Below, one piece after another: positions 1 to 6,072 of a stretch of DNA of 8,065 bases; the first letter of the stretch is position 1, and the number at the start of each line of letters is the position of its first letter. This stretch comes from Ignavibacteriales bacterium UBA6490 (lineage in GTDB: Bacteria; Bacteroidota; Ignavibacteria; Ignavibacteriales; Ignavibacteriaceae), in assembly GCA_002435365.1 (NCBI GenBank), contig DJMM01000029.1:4722-12786 (forward strand). The letters are read 5' to 3'. The notes beneath the pieces are model-generated. The model worked only from the letters and a program-made list of their open reading frames with translations, made no database searches and was not told the DNA's origin. The position numbers were made by a program, and so were the translations under genes.

Positions 1-97
1 ATATCTCCTGAACTTGTGCTTTGGTTTACAATTACAGAACTCAATATTATCAATATTAACCAAAAAAGTTTTATACATTTCTTAAGGATAAATTCTC

Positions 98-544
98 ATG
101 TCAAGATTTCTCTTGCCTACGCTTCTTGGTTGTTTTTTGTTAACTATTTCTATTCATGCACAGACTGATCTTTCCCGGTTTCAGAAGCAGCACCATACTG
201 ACTTCAATAAAAAGAACTTAAATGGAATTCAGAAGATGCTTCTGAAAACTATTGAAGAGGGTAATCCGGACATGGTTTCAGGTGCGTTGCAGACTTTCCG
301 GGAGCTGGAAATTGTGTTTCCGGCTGAATCTTTTGAAATGATGCTGGATCCCCTGATAAAAATTGTGAAGGATGAGAATTATGAAATCGTGCCCCGTATA
401 CTCGCACTGTTCGCACTGGAAAATTTTCATTCCGATAAGGGGGATACCGCAATAAGGGAAGCGCAGAATTCTACAAAAAATAGAACAATACAGGAAATCT
501 GTATTGCATTGTTAACTGGTGATCTACCCGTCGACAGGCAATAA
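98..544 (+). CDS. small exported HEAT-like alpha-helical protein of unknown function
   Basis: 148 residues. The N-terminus is a Sec signal peptide: a short basic start, a hydrophobic stretch over about residues 4-19, and a likely signal peptidase I cut after IHA (residue 21), leaving Gln22 as the mature N-terminus. The mature part reads as amphipathic helices. Two helix pairs, about residues 41-73 and 78-125, resemble HEAT/ARM repeats, with PLIKIVKDENYEIVPRILA followed by LFALENFHSDKGD being the most repeat-like. No catalytic motif is visible, so a structural or protein-binding role in the periplasm or at the cell surface is the most I would infer. The ATG is supported by AAGGA at 84-88, 9 bases upstream. 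A weak promoter candidate is TTGGTT (21-26) and TATTAT (45-50), 18 bases apart. The LLGC at residues 9-12 is too close to the N-terminus to be a convincing lipobox. The gene is convergent with the VanZ-type gene; the 149-bp gap between them holds no convincing terminator, only a small AAAGAT-G-ATCTTT inverted repeat at 568-580. Coding status is fairly sure; function is unknown. Confidence 0.8.
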   Translation: MSRFLLPTLLGCFLLTISIHAQTDLSRFQKQHHTDFNKKNLNGIQKMLLKTIEEGNPDMVSGALQTFRELEIVFPAESFEMMLDPLIKIVKDENYEIVPRILALFALENFHSDKGDTAIREAQNSTKNRTIQEICIALLTGDLPVDRQ

Positions 545-693
545 AATTTCATGTAAAAATATTTATTAAAGATGATCTTTCTTCTGTGGTAAAATCCGGG
601 AACTGCGGTTCACTTAGCCTCGTCACGGATTATTGATATTTTCGGTTTCTATTATTGAAATCTGAAAAGGATTTTATAACGAATATAGAATTA

Positions 694-1098
694 TTAGATC
701 CGTCTTAATCGTTTAATTCTTTTGGGGATAAATTTGATAATCAGGACAGTAAATAGTGATCCCGAAAAATTGGCAATCCAGTCATAGATGTTTACCGAGC
801 GGCCGGGTATATAATACTGCACAAATTCAATCACTGTACCAATAATACCTGCAAATATAACGGTTAAAACAGCCCGGTGTTTTCTCAGAAACGATATGCC
901 GTTTTGAAATGACATCGAGAAATAGAGTACAAAGCTCAATAAGCTGAATGCACAAAAGTGAAGAATCTTGTCCGCAGCGATCAGCTGATCTGACGGATCG
1001 TAGAGCACCAGGATAAATCTTACCAGGATTATACAGTAAATTACAATTGCCAGTGTAATTGACAGGTAAAATAGGTTTTTCTTAAGTAACTGAATCAT
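694..1098 (-). CDS. VanZ family integral membrane protein
   Basis: 134 residues from the ATG at 1098. A TTG two codons upstream (1104) would also be open but is less likely; neither has a recognisable Shine-Dalgarno. Four hydrophobic segments are visible at about residues 7-33, 46-64, 75-95 and 104-124, with a basic C-terminal tail (KRIKRLRRI). The VanZ signature is present: D43-K44-x-x-H47 leading into the second segment, then E91-F-V-Q94, P98-G99-R100 and D106-x-x-x-N110-x-x-G113. VanZ was first known from teicoplanin resistance in enterococci, but most family members are of undefined function in the cytoplasmic membrane, so no resistance role should be assumed here. Two stop codons in tandem (694-696 and 691-693) end the gene. 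It lies 186 bp downstream of the serine hydrolase gene on the same strand, so co-transcription is possible but not shown. The family call is fairly firm; the role is unknown. Confidence 0.85.
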   Translation of the reverse strand: MIQLLKKNLFYLSITLAIVIYCIILVRFILVLYDPSDQLIAADKILHFCAFSLLSFVLYFSMSFQNGISFLRKHRAVLTVIFAGIIGTVIEFVQYYIPGRSVNIYDWIANFSGSLFTVLIIKFIPKRIKRLRRI

Positions 1099-1284
1099 AT
1101 TCAAATTAAAATTCGGAATGCAGGGGATCTTTCATCTTAGAATAATATTTTCTTTTTTAAATATAGGAATTTGAAATTAATTTTTGGAGAGATTTGCCTG
1201 AAACCGGGACTAGAAGTGACGAAAGACGGATTCAGGGGAGGACTATAGCTCCAGAGCAGTAAAATCTTTCTATAATAAGGATTA

Positions 1285-2985
1285 TTATTGTCTGAATAAA
1301 AGTATATTCCGGTATGAAGGAATTTCACCGCGGAAATCCACAACTTCTCCGTTAGAAGCATAAAAAAGTCCGGGGAGGTATTCTTCCAGTCTGAAAACAT
1401 CGAAATAAAGGTGACCGTTTTTTATATGTATGTTATGCCTGCCTGTAAATTCATCATACATTTTACGTGAATAAGTGCCGGTATATTTCGCCCACTCCGG
1501 ATCCGGAAGCTGATCATTTATAATATTTGTTTCATTAAAGTATAAGACTGGCCTGTCTATTTTGTTTATCAGATATAACGGTTTATTTGTCTTATCATCC
1601 ATTACCAGCTTATACTCGCCGTCAATTTCCGGGGAAAATCCGTCAACATACAGATCTCCATCTTCGTTTATAAAATTGAATGGTATAAATCCCATCACTC
1701 CCTGTGCACCGAATACAGAATCCTTCATTAATAATTCGAATTCCAGGTTGCCGTCGGTTATTCCATAAAAGCCGGTATATTTTAAGCATTTCTCCCGGCT
1801 TAAAGTAACCGGAACCTGATCAGCCCAGGATTTGGATTTCGGGCTCGAAATATCTTTCAGGTGATCAGGTCTGAGTTTATCTATAACCAGATCTGCGATC
1901 AGTTTGTGTATGTTATTATGATCAGCTGAATTTGTTAGTACCGCTACCCCGATATTCAGTTCCGGTATCCATTTTATTACAGACTGAAATCCGAATCCTC
2001 CTCCGCTATGACTGTATTCATAAAGCCCGTTTTTTACTGATACATCAATACCCAGGCCGTAACCGGCATCACTGTCGGTAAAAGGAATTCTATACATCTC
2101 ATCAACATAATTTTTATTTAACAAAACCTTGCCTTGAAAGGTGCCATAGCTGAGGTGAAATTGAATAAATCTGGCCAGATCAAGGACATTGGAATAACAG
2201 GCCCCGGCCGGAATCATTGCAAACTCAAGGGGTATGTTATTATGATGCTTGTCATAACCTACCGCACGATTTTTCTCAGTTCTGATTTCTGTCCAGTCGA
2301 ATGAACTATGCCTCATACCCAGGGGATCAAATAATTTTGCTTTAACATATTTTTCAAAATTAATGCCGGATTTAAATTGTAAGATGTAGCCGGCCAGATC
2401 AATTCCAAGGTTGGAATAGGAATAGAGTTTACCAACTTCCGATTTAAGCCAGCAGTTGGAGATACTGTTTATATGCTGCTCGAAAGAATTGAAATCAGTC
2501 TGATAATTGTTGCCAACCGGAGCGTCGTGAGTAAAACCGGCCCGGTGGCTAAGTAAATGCCGCAGGGTAATTTTCTTCTCCGGATCTTTTTCGAATTTAC
2601 TGTTGACAGTAAAATTATTGATATAAGATACAACAGGTGTGTCCAGTGAAACCAGCTTCTCCTGTACTGCCAGCATTACAGCAGTGGAGGTAACCGCTTT
2701 TGAAACGGATTGAAGACTGAAAATCGTCTCAATATTCAGGCTATCGCCTCCATCTTTCTTCTTAACTCCAAATGCATCGGCCCAGAGAATTGAATTGCCG
2801 TCAGTAATGCTGATGGACAATCCCGGGATATCATTTTTATTAATTAAGTATGATATAGTATCGGAGAAATTCCTGATCAGACTATCACTGATCAGTGCTT
2901 TATAATTATTTTGTGCGGAAATCTCAGAAGTTGTAATAAGAGATAGAAATATTTGAAAAGAGAATAAATAATACTTTAATTTCAT
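1285..2985 (-). CDS. exported serine hydrolase, beta-lactamase class C / penicillin-binding-protein-like, with C-terminal beta domain
   Basis: 566 residues. The signal peptide covers residues 1-24 with a likely cut at ISA|Q25. The SxxK hydrolase domain spans about residues 33-370 and has all three motifs: S93-V-S-K96 (nucleophile Ser93 and its Lys), Y190-S-N192, and H326-S-G328 in the HxG form usual for this branch. Supporting family landmarks are LRHLLSHRAGF (141-151), FDPLGM (219-224) and YGLGI (309-313). Family members are D-Ala-D-Ala carboxypeptidases, D-aminopeptidases, esterases or beta-lactamases; substrate cannot be read from sequence, and beta-lactam resistance should not be inferred. 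Residues about 390-566 form a beta-rich extension with two repeat-like starts, KYTGFYG (402) and KYTGTYS (500), resembling the lipocalin-like or DUF3471-type domains often fused to these hydrolases. The start is supported by AGGA (minus strand, 2996-2993), 7 bases before the ATG. A good candidate promoter lies upstream. It is the first gene of a same-strand pair with the VanZ-type gene. Function beyond hydrolase is unresolved. Confidence 0.9.
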   Translation of the reverse strand: MKLKYYLFSFQIFLSLITTSEISAQNNYKALISDSLIRNFSDTISYLINKNDIPGLSISITDGNSILWADAFGVKKKDGGDSLNIETIFSLQSVSKAVTSTAVMLAVQEKLVSLDTPVVSYINNFTVNSKFEKDPEKKITLRHLLSHRAGFTHDAPVGNNYQTDFNSFEQHINSISNCWLKSEVGKLYSYSNLGIDLAGYILQFKSGINFEKYVKAKLFDPLGMRHSSFDWTEIRTEKNRAVGYDKHHNNIPLEFAMIPAGACYSNVLDLARFIQFHLSYGTFQGKVLLNKNYVDEMYRIPFTDSDAGYGLGIDVSVKNGLYEYSHSGGGFGFQSVIKWIPELNIGVAVLTNSADHNNIHKLIADLVIDKLRPDHLKDISSPKSKSWADQVPVTLSREKCLKYTGFYGITDGNLEFELLMKDSVFGAQGVMGFIPFNFINEDGDLYVDGFSPEIDGEYKLVMDDKTNKPLYLINKIDRPVLYFNETNIINDQLPDPEWAKYTGTYSRKMYDEFTGRHNIHIKNGHLYFDVFRLEEYLPGLFYASNGEVVDFRGEIPSYRNILLFRQ

Positions 2986-3030
2986 AGCTCTTTCCTATAT
3001 AAACAGGGTAGTTGAAATCTTTCTTAAATA

Positions 3031-3047
3031 AATTATATGATATAATT
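3031..3047. repeat. perfect AT-rich inverted repeat, possible operator or back-to-back -10 boxes
   Basis: AATTATA (3031-3037) and TATAATT (3041-3047) are perfect inverted copies around TGA. Each arm contains a TATAAT hexamer, one on each strand. The minus-strand copy fits a promoter for the serine hydrolase. The repeat may therefore be a repressor site over that promoter, or simply AT-rich sequence. Confidence 0.4.
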
Positions 3048-3059
3048 ATTTCCGCACAA
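3032..3059 (-). promoter_or_regulatory. candidate sigma-70-type promoter for the exported serine hydrolase
   Basis: On the minus strand, TTGTGC (3059-3054) is followed after 16 bases by a perfect TATAAT (3037-3032). Transcription would start near 3025, giving a leader of about 40 bases that contains the AGGA ribosome binding site of the hydrolase gene. The -35 box matches TTGACA only in part. Bacteroidota-type sigma factors use different consensus boxes, so this is a candidate only. Confidence 0.4.
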
Positions 3060-3123
3060 GATTATTTTATGGACGGTGGAACAATTACTTTAATGGCGGT
3101 TAAGCTTTACTGATGAGGATGAT

Positions 3124-3240
3124 TCAGAAACATCCGGAAAGTTGACAGGGAGTAAAACGCAGTGTTTCCGGGTCTGGATCACAATTTCCGATATTTTTGC
3201 TGTCTATATTGAAATAGTAGAACCGTCCTGCTGTATGCAT
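3124..3240 (-). CDS. doubtful 38-residue small reading frame
   Basis: An ATG at 3240 opens 38 codons ending in TGA at 3124-3126. AGGA (minus strand, 3249-3246) sits 5 bases before the ATG, which is proper ribosome-binding spacing and the only reason to list it. The product would start MHTAGRFYYF and contain three cysteines (20, 32, 37), with no signal peptide or membrane segment. It would be translated toward the serine hydrolase gene, ending about 140 bases before that start. Frames of this length arise by chance often, and I recognise no family. Confidence 0.15.
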   Translation of the reverse strand: MHTAGRFYYFNIDSKNIGNCDPDPETLRFTPCQLSGCF

Positions 3241-3301
3241 TCAGTTCCTACAAACTTACTAAACGGTTATTCGTTACTTCTACCTTGGACTGTTCAAATT
3301 A

Positions 3302-3329
3302 TTGAAACTTAGATGGATAATTTTACAAT
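3302..3329 (+). promoter_or_regulatory. candidate promoter for the AhpD-like gene
   Basis: TTGAAA (3302-3307) and TACAAT (3324-3329) are 16 bases apart, placing a transcription start near 3336 and leaving a leader of about 45 bases. The -35 box overlaps a small perfect inverted repeat, TTCAA-ATTA-TTGAA (3293-3306), which could be a protein-binding site. A second, perfect TATAAT lies at 3348-3353 but has no good -35 at usual spacing. Confidence 0.4.
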
Positions 3330-3379
3330 TTTATTCGCTTAACTACATATAATCAACAACTAATTTAAAGGAGACCGTT

Positions 3380-3865
3380 ATGAATAATCTTTTTCACCAA
3401 TTTTTTAAATTGTTTACACTTTTACTGATTATATTTGCCTTCTCATCGACGGCTATTGCTCAGAAAAGTGATACCGAAAGCTGGAAAAAAGCTCAAGCCG
3501 AGATGAAATCTATGTTCGGAGAAGTTCCGGTGATGTTTACAAAACTGCCAATGCATGTGAGGGCCAGTGCCTGGGAGTGGTTTAAAGCTATCGGAAATCC
3601 GGATGGTGCTGTTTCAGCAAAGAACGGGGAATTGATCGGTTTGGCCGTGGCATCGCAGATTCCGTGTGAATATTGTGTCTACGCACATACTTCAATGGCA
3701 AAAATGCTTGGTGCAACAGAAGCAGAAATTCAGGAAGCTGTACAGAAAGGAGCTGAGGTTCGCCACTGGAGCACTATCCTTAATGGACATCAGGTAGACT
3801 TTCAGTCGTTTAAATCAGAATGGGACGGCATACTTGATTTTGTCAAAGCAAACAGTAAAAAATAA
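3380..3865 (+). CDS. exported AhpD-like / carboxymuconolactone decarboxylase family protein
   Basis: 161 residues. The signal peptide runs to AIA (residue 27), so the mature protein begins at Gln28. The AhpD/CMD core follows: E84-LIGLAVASQIP leading to C96-E-Y-C99 and H103, then the helix MAKMLGATEAEIQEAV. The Cys-x-x-Cys-x-x-x-His arrangement is the redox and proton-relay site of AhpD-type alkylhydroperoxidases, in contrast to true 4-carboxymuconolactone decarboxylases, which lack it. A thiol-based peroxidase or disulfide-exchange role is therefore likelier than aromatic catabolism. An unusual feature is export: classical AhpD is cytoplasmic and works with AhpC and lipoamide, none of which appears here, so the electron donor is unknown. 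The start is firm, with AGGAG at 3369-3373, 6 bases before the ATG, the best ribosome binding site in the window. A G/C hairpin right after the stop suggests a single-gene transcript. The family call is strong; the substrate is unknown. Confidence 0.9.
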   Translation: MNNLFHQFFKLFTLLLIIFAFSSTAIAQKSDTESWKKAQAEMKSMFGEVPVMFTKLPMHVRASAWEWFKAIGNPDGAVSAKNGELIGLAVASQIPCEYCVYAHTSMAKMLGATEAEIQEAVQKGAEVRHWSTILNGHQVDFQSFKSEWDGILDFVKANSKK

Positions 3866-3870
3866 ATAAT

Positions 3871-3905
3871 AAGGGGGGGAGTATTCTCCCCCCCCTTAAA
3901 GTTTT
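3871..3905 (+). terminator. G/C hairpin terminator after the AhpD-like gene
   Basis: The left arm is AAGGGGGGGAG (3871-3881), the loop TATT (3882-3885), and the right arm CTCCCCCCCCTT (3886-3897). The arms pair fully apart from one extra C. The hairpin starts 6 bases after the stop codon. The following T run is short and interrupted (AAAGTTTT), so termination may be partial; the stem is very strong. Confidence 0.75.
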
Positions 3906-4042
3906 CATTAAAGTCTGTAACTAGCTTAACCTGATTTATTTTTATAGACTTTTATATCCGAATATTATAATTTTATCCGCGTAAAACTTAGTTGCCGCTT
4001 TATTTATGTACGCCCTGTCAAACATTTATCATTTGTTATTCA

Positions 4043-4420
4043 ATGGCTGATACTGACATTATTAAGGAAAAACACAATAAACAAGCCCCGTTCTGGGCAG
4101 CCGCACTTTTACTTCTGGCGGCCGTCGGCTTATCGACTATCTGGTTTGATTTTGGAGTGTTCTGGAAAGGATATGTAATTGATATTGCCGGTCCGGCCTG
4201 GAATTATATTCTGTTCCGCGGTTTGTTTACATCCTACTCAGCTAATGCCTGGACAAAATTTTTTACACCCGGAAAAACCCTTGTAATTTTTCTGACTGTG
4301 TGTATTGCGATAGAGGGTGCGCAGTATTTAAATCTTTATGATGCAGTATATGATCCCTGGGATTTCCCGGCCTACATTTCAGTTCTCATACCTTTGTATA
4401 TTATTGACAAATATCTTTGA
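4043..4420 (+). CDS. small VanZ-like (or DUF2809-like) membrane protein
   Basis: 125 residues from the ATG at 4043. A TTG at 3992 would add 17 residues of uncharacteristic sequence with two extra cysteines close together, so I prefer the ATG; neither has a clear Shine-Dalgarno. Four hydrophobic segments are likely at about residues 16-34, 44-61, 78-96 and 106-122. The end of the third segment has E91-G-A-Q94-Y, followed by a loop and D107-FPAY, echoing the E-x-x-Q ... D-x-x-(A/N) pattern of VanZ. It lacks the DK-x-x-H motif and the PGR of the other VanZ protein in this window, so it is either a diverged VanZ or a DUF2809-type relative. A possible -10 is TATAAT at 3966-3971, with a poor -35. 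It lies between the terminator of the AhpD-like gene and, 303 bp further on, the lipoprotein hydrolase gene. Coding is likely; the family call is tentative. Confidence 0.65.
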   Translation: MADTDIIKEKHNKQAPFWAAALLLLAAVGLSTIWFDFGVFWKGYVIDIAGPAWNYILFRGLFTSYSANAWTKFFTPGKTLVIFLTVCIAIEGAQYLNLYDAVYDPWDFPAYISVLIPLYIIDKYL

Positions 4421-4723
4421 TCCCGCCATTAAGACTGATTTCTCTGTTCCGAGTTAAAAATTTTATTGCAGCTATGCCCATCAGATTCAGTTTAATAATT
4501 TCATTTGTAAGCTTTTATAATGGATACGGTAAAATTCTGTCTGTAATAAATAATGCGCTGCCCGAATATCCAATAGGAACCAGATATGCTCGCTATGCAC
4601 CGCCTGTCATAAAATGCTGGTAAACTGTTTATGAAAAACTTTTATTGTTTTTACAATATACACTGATCTTATCAGGTGCGACTTATTAATCATGTTTGTT
4701 TATAACTTATTACCGGAGTTAAC
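4421..4723 (+). other. 303-bp spacer without a supported gene
   Basis: An open frame of 68 codons runs from a TTG overlapping the preceding stop to 4623, but it has no ribosome binding site and no recognisable product; I regard it as chance. A small hairpin-capable repeat, CTGAT-CTT-ATCAG (4663-4675), lies about 50 bases before the lipoprotein gene. With one bulged G, outer CAC/GTG bases can also pair (4661-4678). It may be an operator or leader hairpin. No convincing terminator or promoter was found. Confidence 0.5.
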
Positions 4724-5887
4724 ATGAAAAACTTAATATGCCAAAAGTTACTTTTTACCTACGGTTTGATTATCAGTTTTTTGTTTACCACACTTTTGAT
4801 TACCGGATGTACCAAAGATAATCCGGTTGATCCGGTACCCTCGTTTGCCGAAAAACTCCAGAAAACACTTGATGACGGGCTGGTTAAGTATGGGGGAAAG
4901 GGAATATCCGCTTCGGTTATTATGCCCGATGGGTATCAGTGGAAAGGTGTAAGCGGAATATCGCATGGTAATGTTAAAATTACAACAGATATGGTTTTCA
5001 GCGCAGGAAGTATAACCAAAACTTTCACCGCCGCAGCAATAATGCGGCTGGCGGAAGAAGGGAAGTTAGACCTGGAAGATTCACTGCATAAATGGCTGCC
5101 TCCACTTCCCAATATTGACTCTTCCATCACCATCAGGCAGCTTCTTAATCATACCAACGGCATTTTTAACATCACCGAGCATCCCAGTATCTGGAAGGAA
5201 TTATTTCAGAATTCCGGAAAGATTTGGGAAATTGAAGATTTGGTTAGAACCTACACTCTTCAGCCTTATTTTTCCAAGGGCACCAGTTGGCATTACTCTA
5301 ATACGGGGTATCTGCTGCTGAGGATGATCATGCAATCTGCTTCAGGAACATCAATTGCAAATCAATACCGGAATCGATTCTTTGATCCACTTGGAATGAC
5401 AAGGAGTTATCTTGCCATTGAAGAACCCCCGAAGGGACAAGTTGCGCATGGCTGGTTTGATTACAACGGAGGAGATGGAGTATACGACGACCTGAACCTG
5501 ATCCCCATGAATGCATTTTACAGCGGTGCGGGAGGCGGAATATTTTGTACTGCCGAAGAACTTGCAGTGTGGACTAAAGCACTGCTGGGTGATAAAATCG
5601 TGGTTAGTGAAAACTCATTGAACCAGATGCTTGATTTTCATTCTCCTTGTCCCGGAGAAGATATGGTGGCAGGGTATGGTTTGGGCATCTTAACATTCAA
5701 TCCTTCCTATTTTAACGGGTTAATTGTTATCGGCAGCGGCGGTAATGCACCCGGCTATGCTGCAGGAAGCATGTATTTGAAAGACTATGAAGTTTTCATC
5801 GGCTTTATGGATAATACTGAAAAGGGCGACGCTATGCCTGTGATTAACGATCTTCTCAATGTGGTACTGAATGAATTGAAAAAGTAA
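4724..5887 (+). CDS. lipoprotein serine hydrolase, beta-lactamase class C / D-Ala-D-Ala carboxypeptidase-like
   Basis: 387 residues. The N-terminus is a lipoprotein signal: hydrophobic residues 9-26 and lipobox LITGC with the lipidated Cys29. TKDNPVDPVPS follows, a short Pro/Asp linker typical of anchored enzymes in this phylum. The hydrolase domain fills residues about 42-387, with no extra C-terminal domain, unlike the minus-strand hydrolase in this window. Motif 1 is S96-I-T-K99 and motif 2 is Y191-S-N193. Landmarks TIRQLLNHTNGI (136-147), FDPLGM (220-225) and YGLGI (318-322) place it in the same broad family. The third motif, usually HxG before a Gly/Pro/Gly-Tyr turn, reads S338-G-G340 ahead of NAPGY, so the His is replaced. 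Activity is plausible but substrate is unknown; peptidoglycan peptides, D-amino-acid peptides and esters are all possible. The start is supported by GGAG at 4715-4718, 5 bases upstream. It is expected in a membrane facing the periplasm, or possibly at the cell surface. Confidence 0.88.
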   Translation: MKNLICQKLLFTYGLIISFLFTTLLITGCTKDNPVDPVPSFAEKLQKTLDDGLVKYGGKGISASVIMPDGYQWKGVSGISHGNVKITTDMVFSAGSITKTFTAAAIMRLAEEGKLDLEDSLHKWLPPLPNIDSSITIRQLLNHTNGIFNITEHPSIWKELFQNSGKIWEIEDLVRTYTLQPYFSKGTSWHYSNTGYLLLRMIMQSASGTSIANQYRNRFFDPLGMTRSYLAIEEPPKGQVAHGWFDYNGGDGVYDDLNLIPMNAFYSGAGGGIFCTAEELAVWTKALLGDKIVVSENSLNQMLDFHSPCPGEDMVAGYGLGILTFNPSYFNGLIVIGSGGNAPGYAAGSMYLKDYEVFIGFMDNTEKGDAMPVINDLLNVVLNELKK

Positions 5888-6040
5888 CAGACGGCATTAA
5901 AGTTTACATTTCATTTGCTGATTGAACGGGATAAGGCAATATGGGATTGTAAAATCATTGAATACCGTTTCAGAATTGCTTGAATCCTTTGTCCGATCAT
6001 TAAAATTATCAGGATAAAGTCAAGAAAGTTCTGGTCTTCT

Positions 6041-6072
6041 AAAAAAAATCAAATATAGACTGCTTTGATTTT
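6041..6072 (-). terminator. AT-rich hairpin plus U-run terminator of the esterase gene
   Basis: Read on the minus strand, AAAATCAAA (6072-6064), a 10-base loop and TTTGATTTT (6053-6045) form a perfect 9-bp stem, and the T run continues to 6041 to give eight T in a row. The stem has only one G-C pair, so it is weak on paper, but the shape and U-run are right. The upstream arm overlaps the stop codon of the esterase gene by two bases. The same sequence on the plus strand has a shorter T run and would serve the convergent gene poorly. Confidence 0.5.

Larger units (their letters stand above)
2986..3379. other. 394-bp divergent intergenic spacer
   Basis: This spacer separates two divergently transcribed genes for exported proteins. 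Apart from the candidate promoters, the inverted repeat at 3031-3047 and a doubtful 38-codon reading frame listed separately, it holds an inverted repeat CCGGAAA (3134-3140) / TTTCCGG (3165-3171) with a 24-base loop, and a consensus -35-like TTGACA at 3142-3147 with no matching -10 at normal spacing. I see no tRNA, riboswitch or terminator shape that I can name. The length is more than two promoters need, but no larger gene is supported. Confidence 0.6.

Noticed and set aside
1137..1400. 87-codon minus-strand frame partly overlapping the end of the serine hydrolase gene
   Set aside because: Its start lies inside the hydrolase gene in another frame, and the product resembles low-complexity out-of-frame translation.
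1496..1507. 12-bp perfect palindrome TCCGGATCCGGA
   Set aside because: It encodes the PDPE stretch of the hydrolase, and 12-bp palindromes are expected about twice per 8 kb, so it is not significant alone.
3142..3147. Consensus TTGACA in the divergent spacer
   Set aside because: No -10-like hexamer occurs 15-19 bases downstream, so it does not make a promoter.
3134..3171. CCGGAAA / TTTCCGG inverted repeat considered as mobile-element ends
   Set aside because: Only 24 bases lie between the arms, there is no target duplication and no transposase remnant nearby.
4417..4623. 68-codon frame starting at a TTG that overlaps the stop of the small VanZ-like gene
   Set aside because: It lacks a ribosome binding site at the TTG or at the internal ATG (4474), and the product has no recognisable domain or coherent composition.
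694..5887. Glycopeptide or beta-lactam resistance island suggested by VanZ and beta-lactamase-like genes
   Set aside because: No vanH/A/X/R/S genes are present. VanZ and class C-like hydrolases are widespread families with mostly non-resistance members, and there is no sign of mobility.
5888..6000. 29-codon minus-strand frame and a loose GGAT...ATCC stem in the convergent spacer
   Set aside because: The frame has no ribosome binding site, and the stem has several mismatches with a long loop and no T run.
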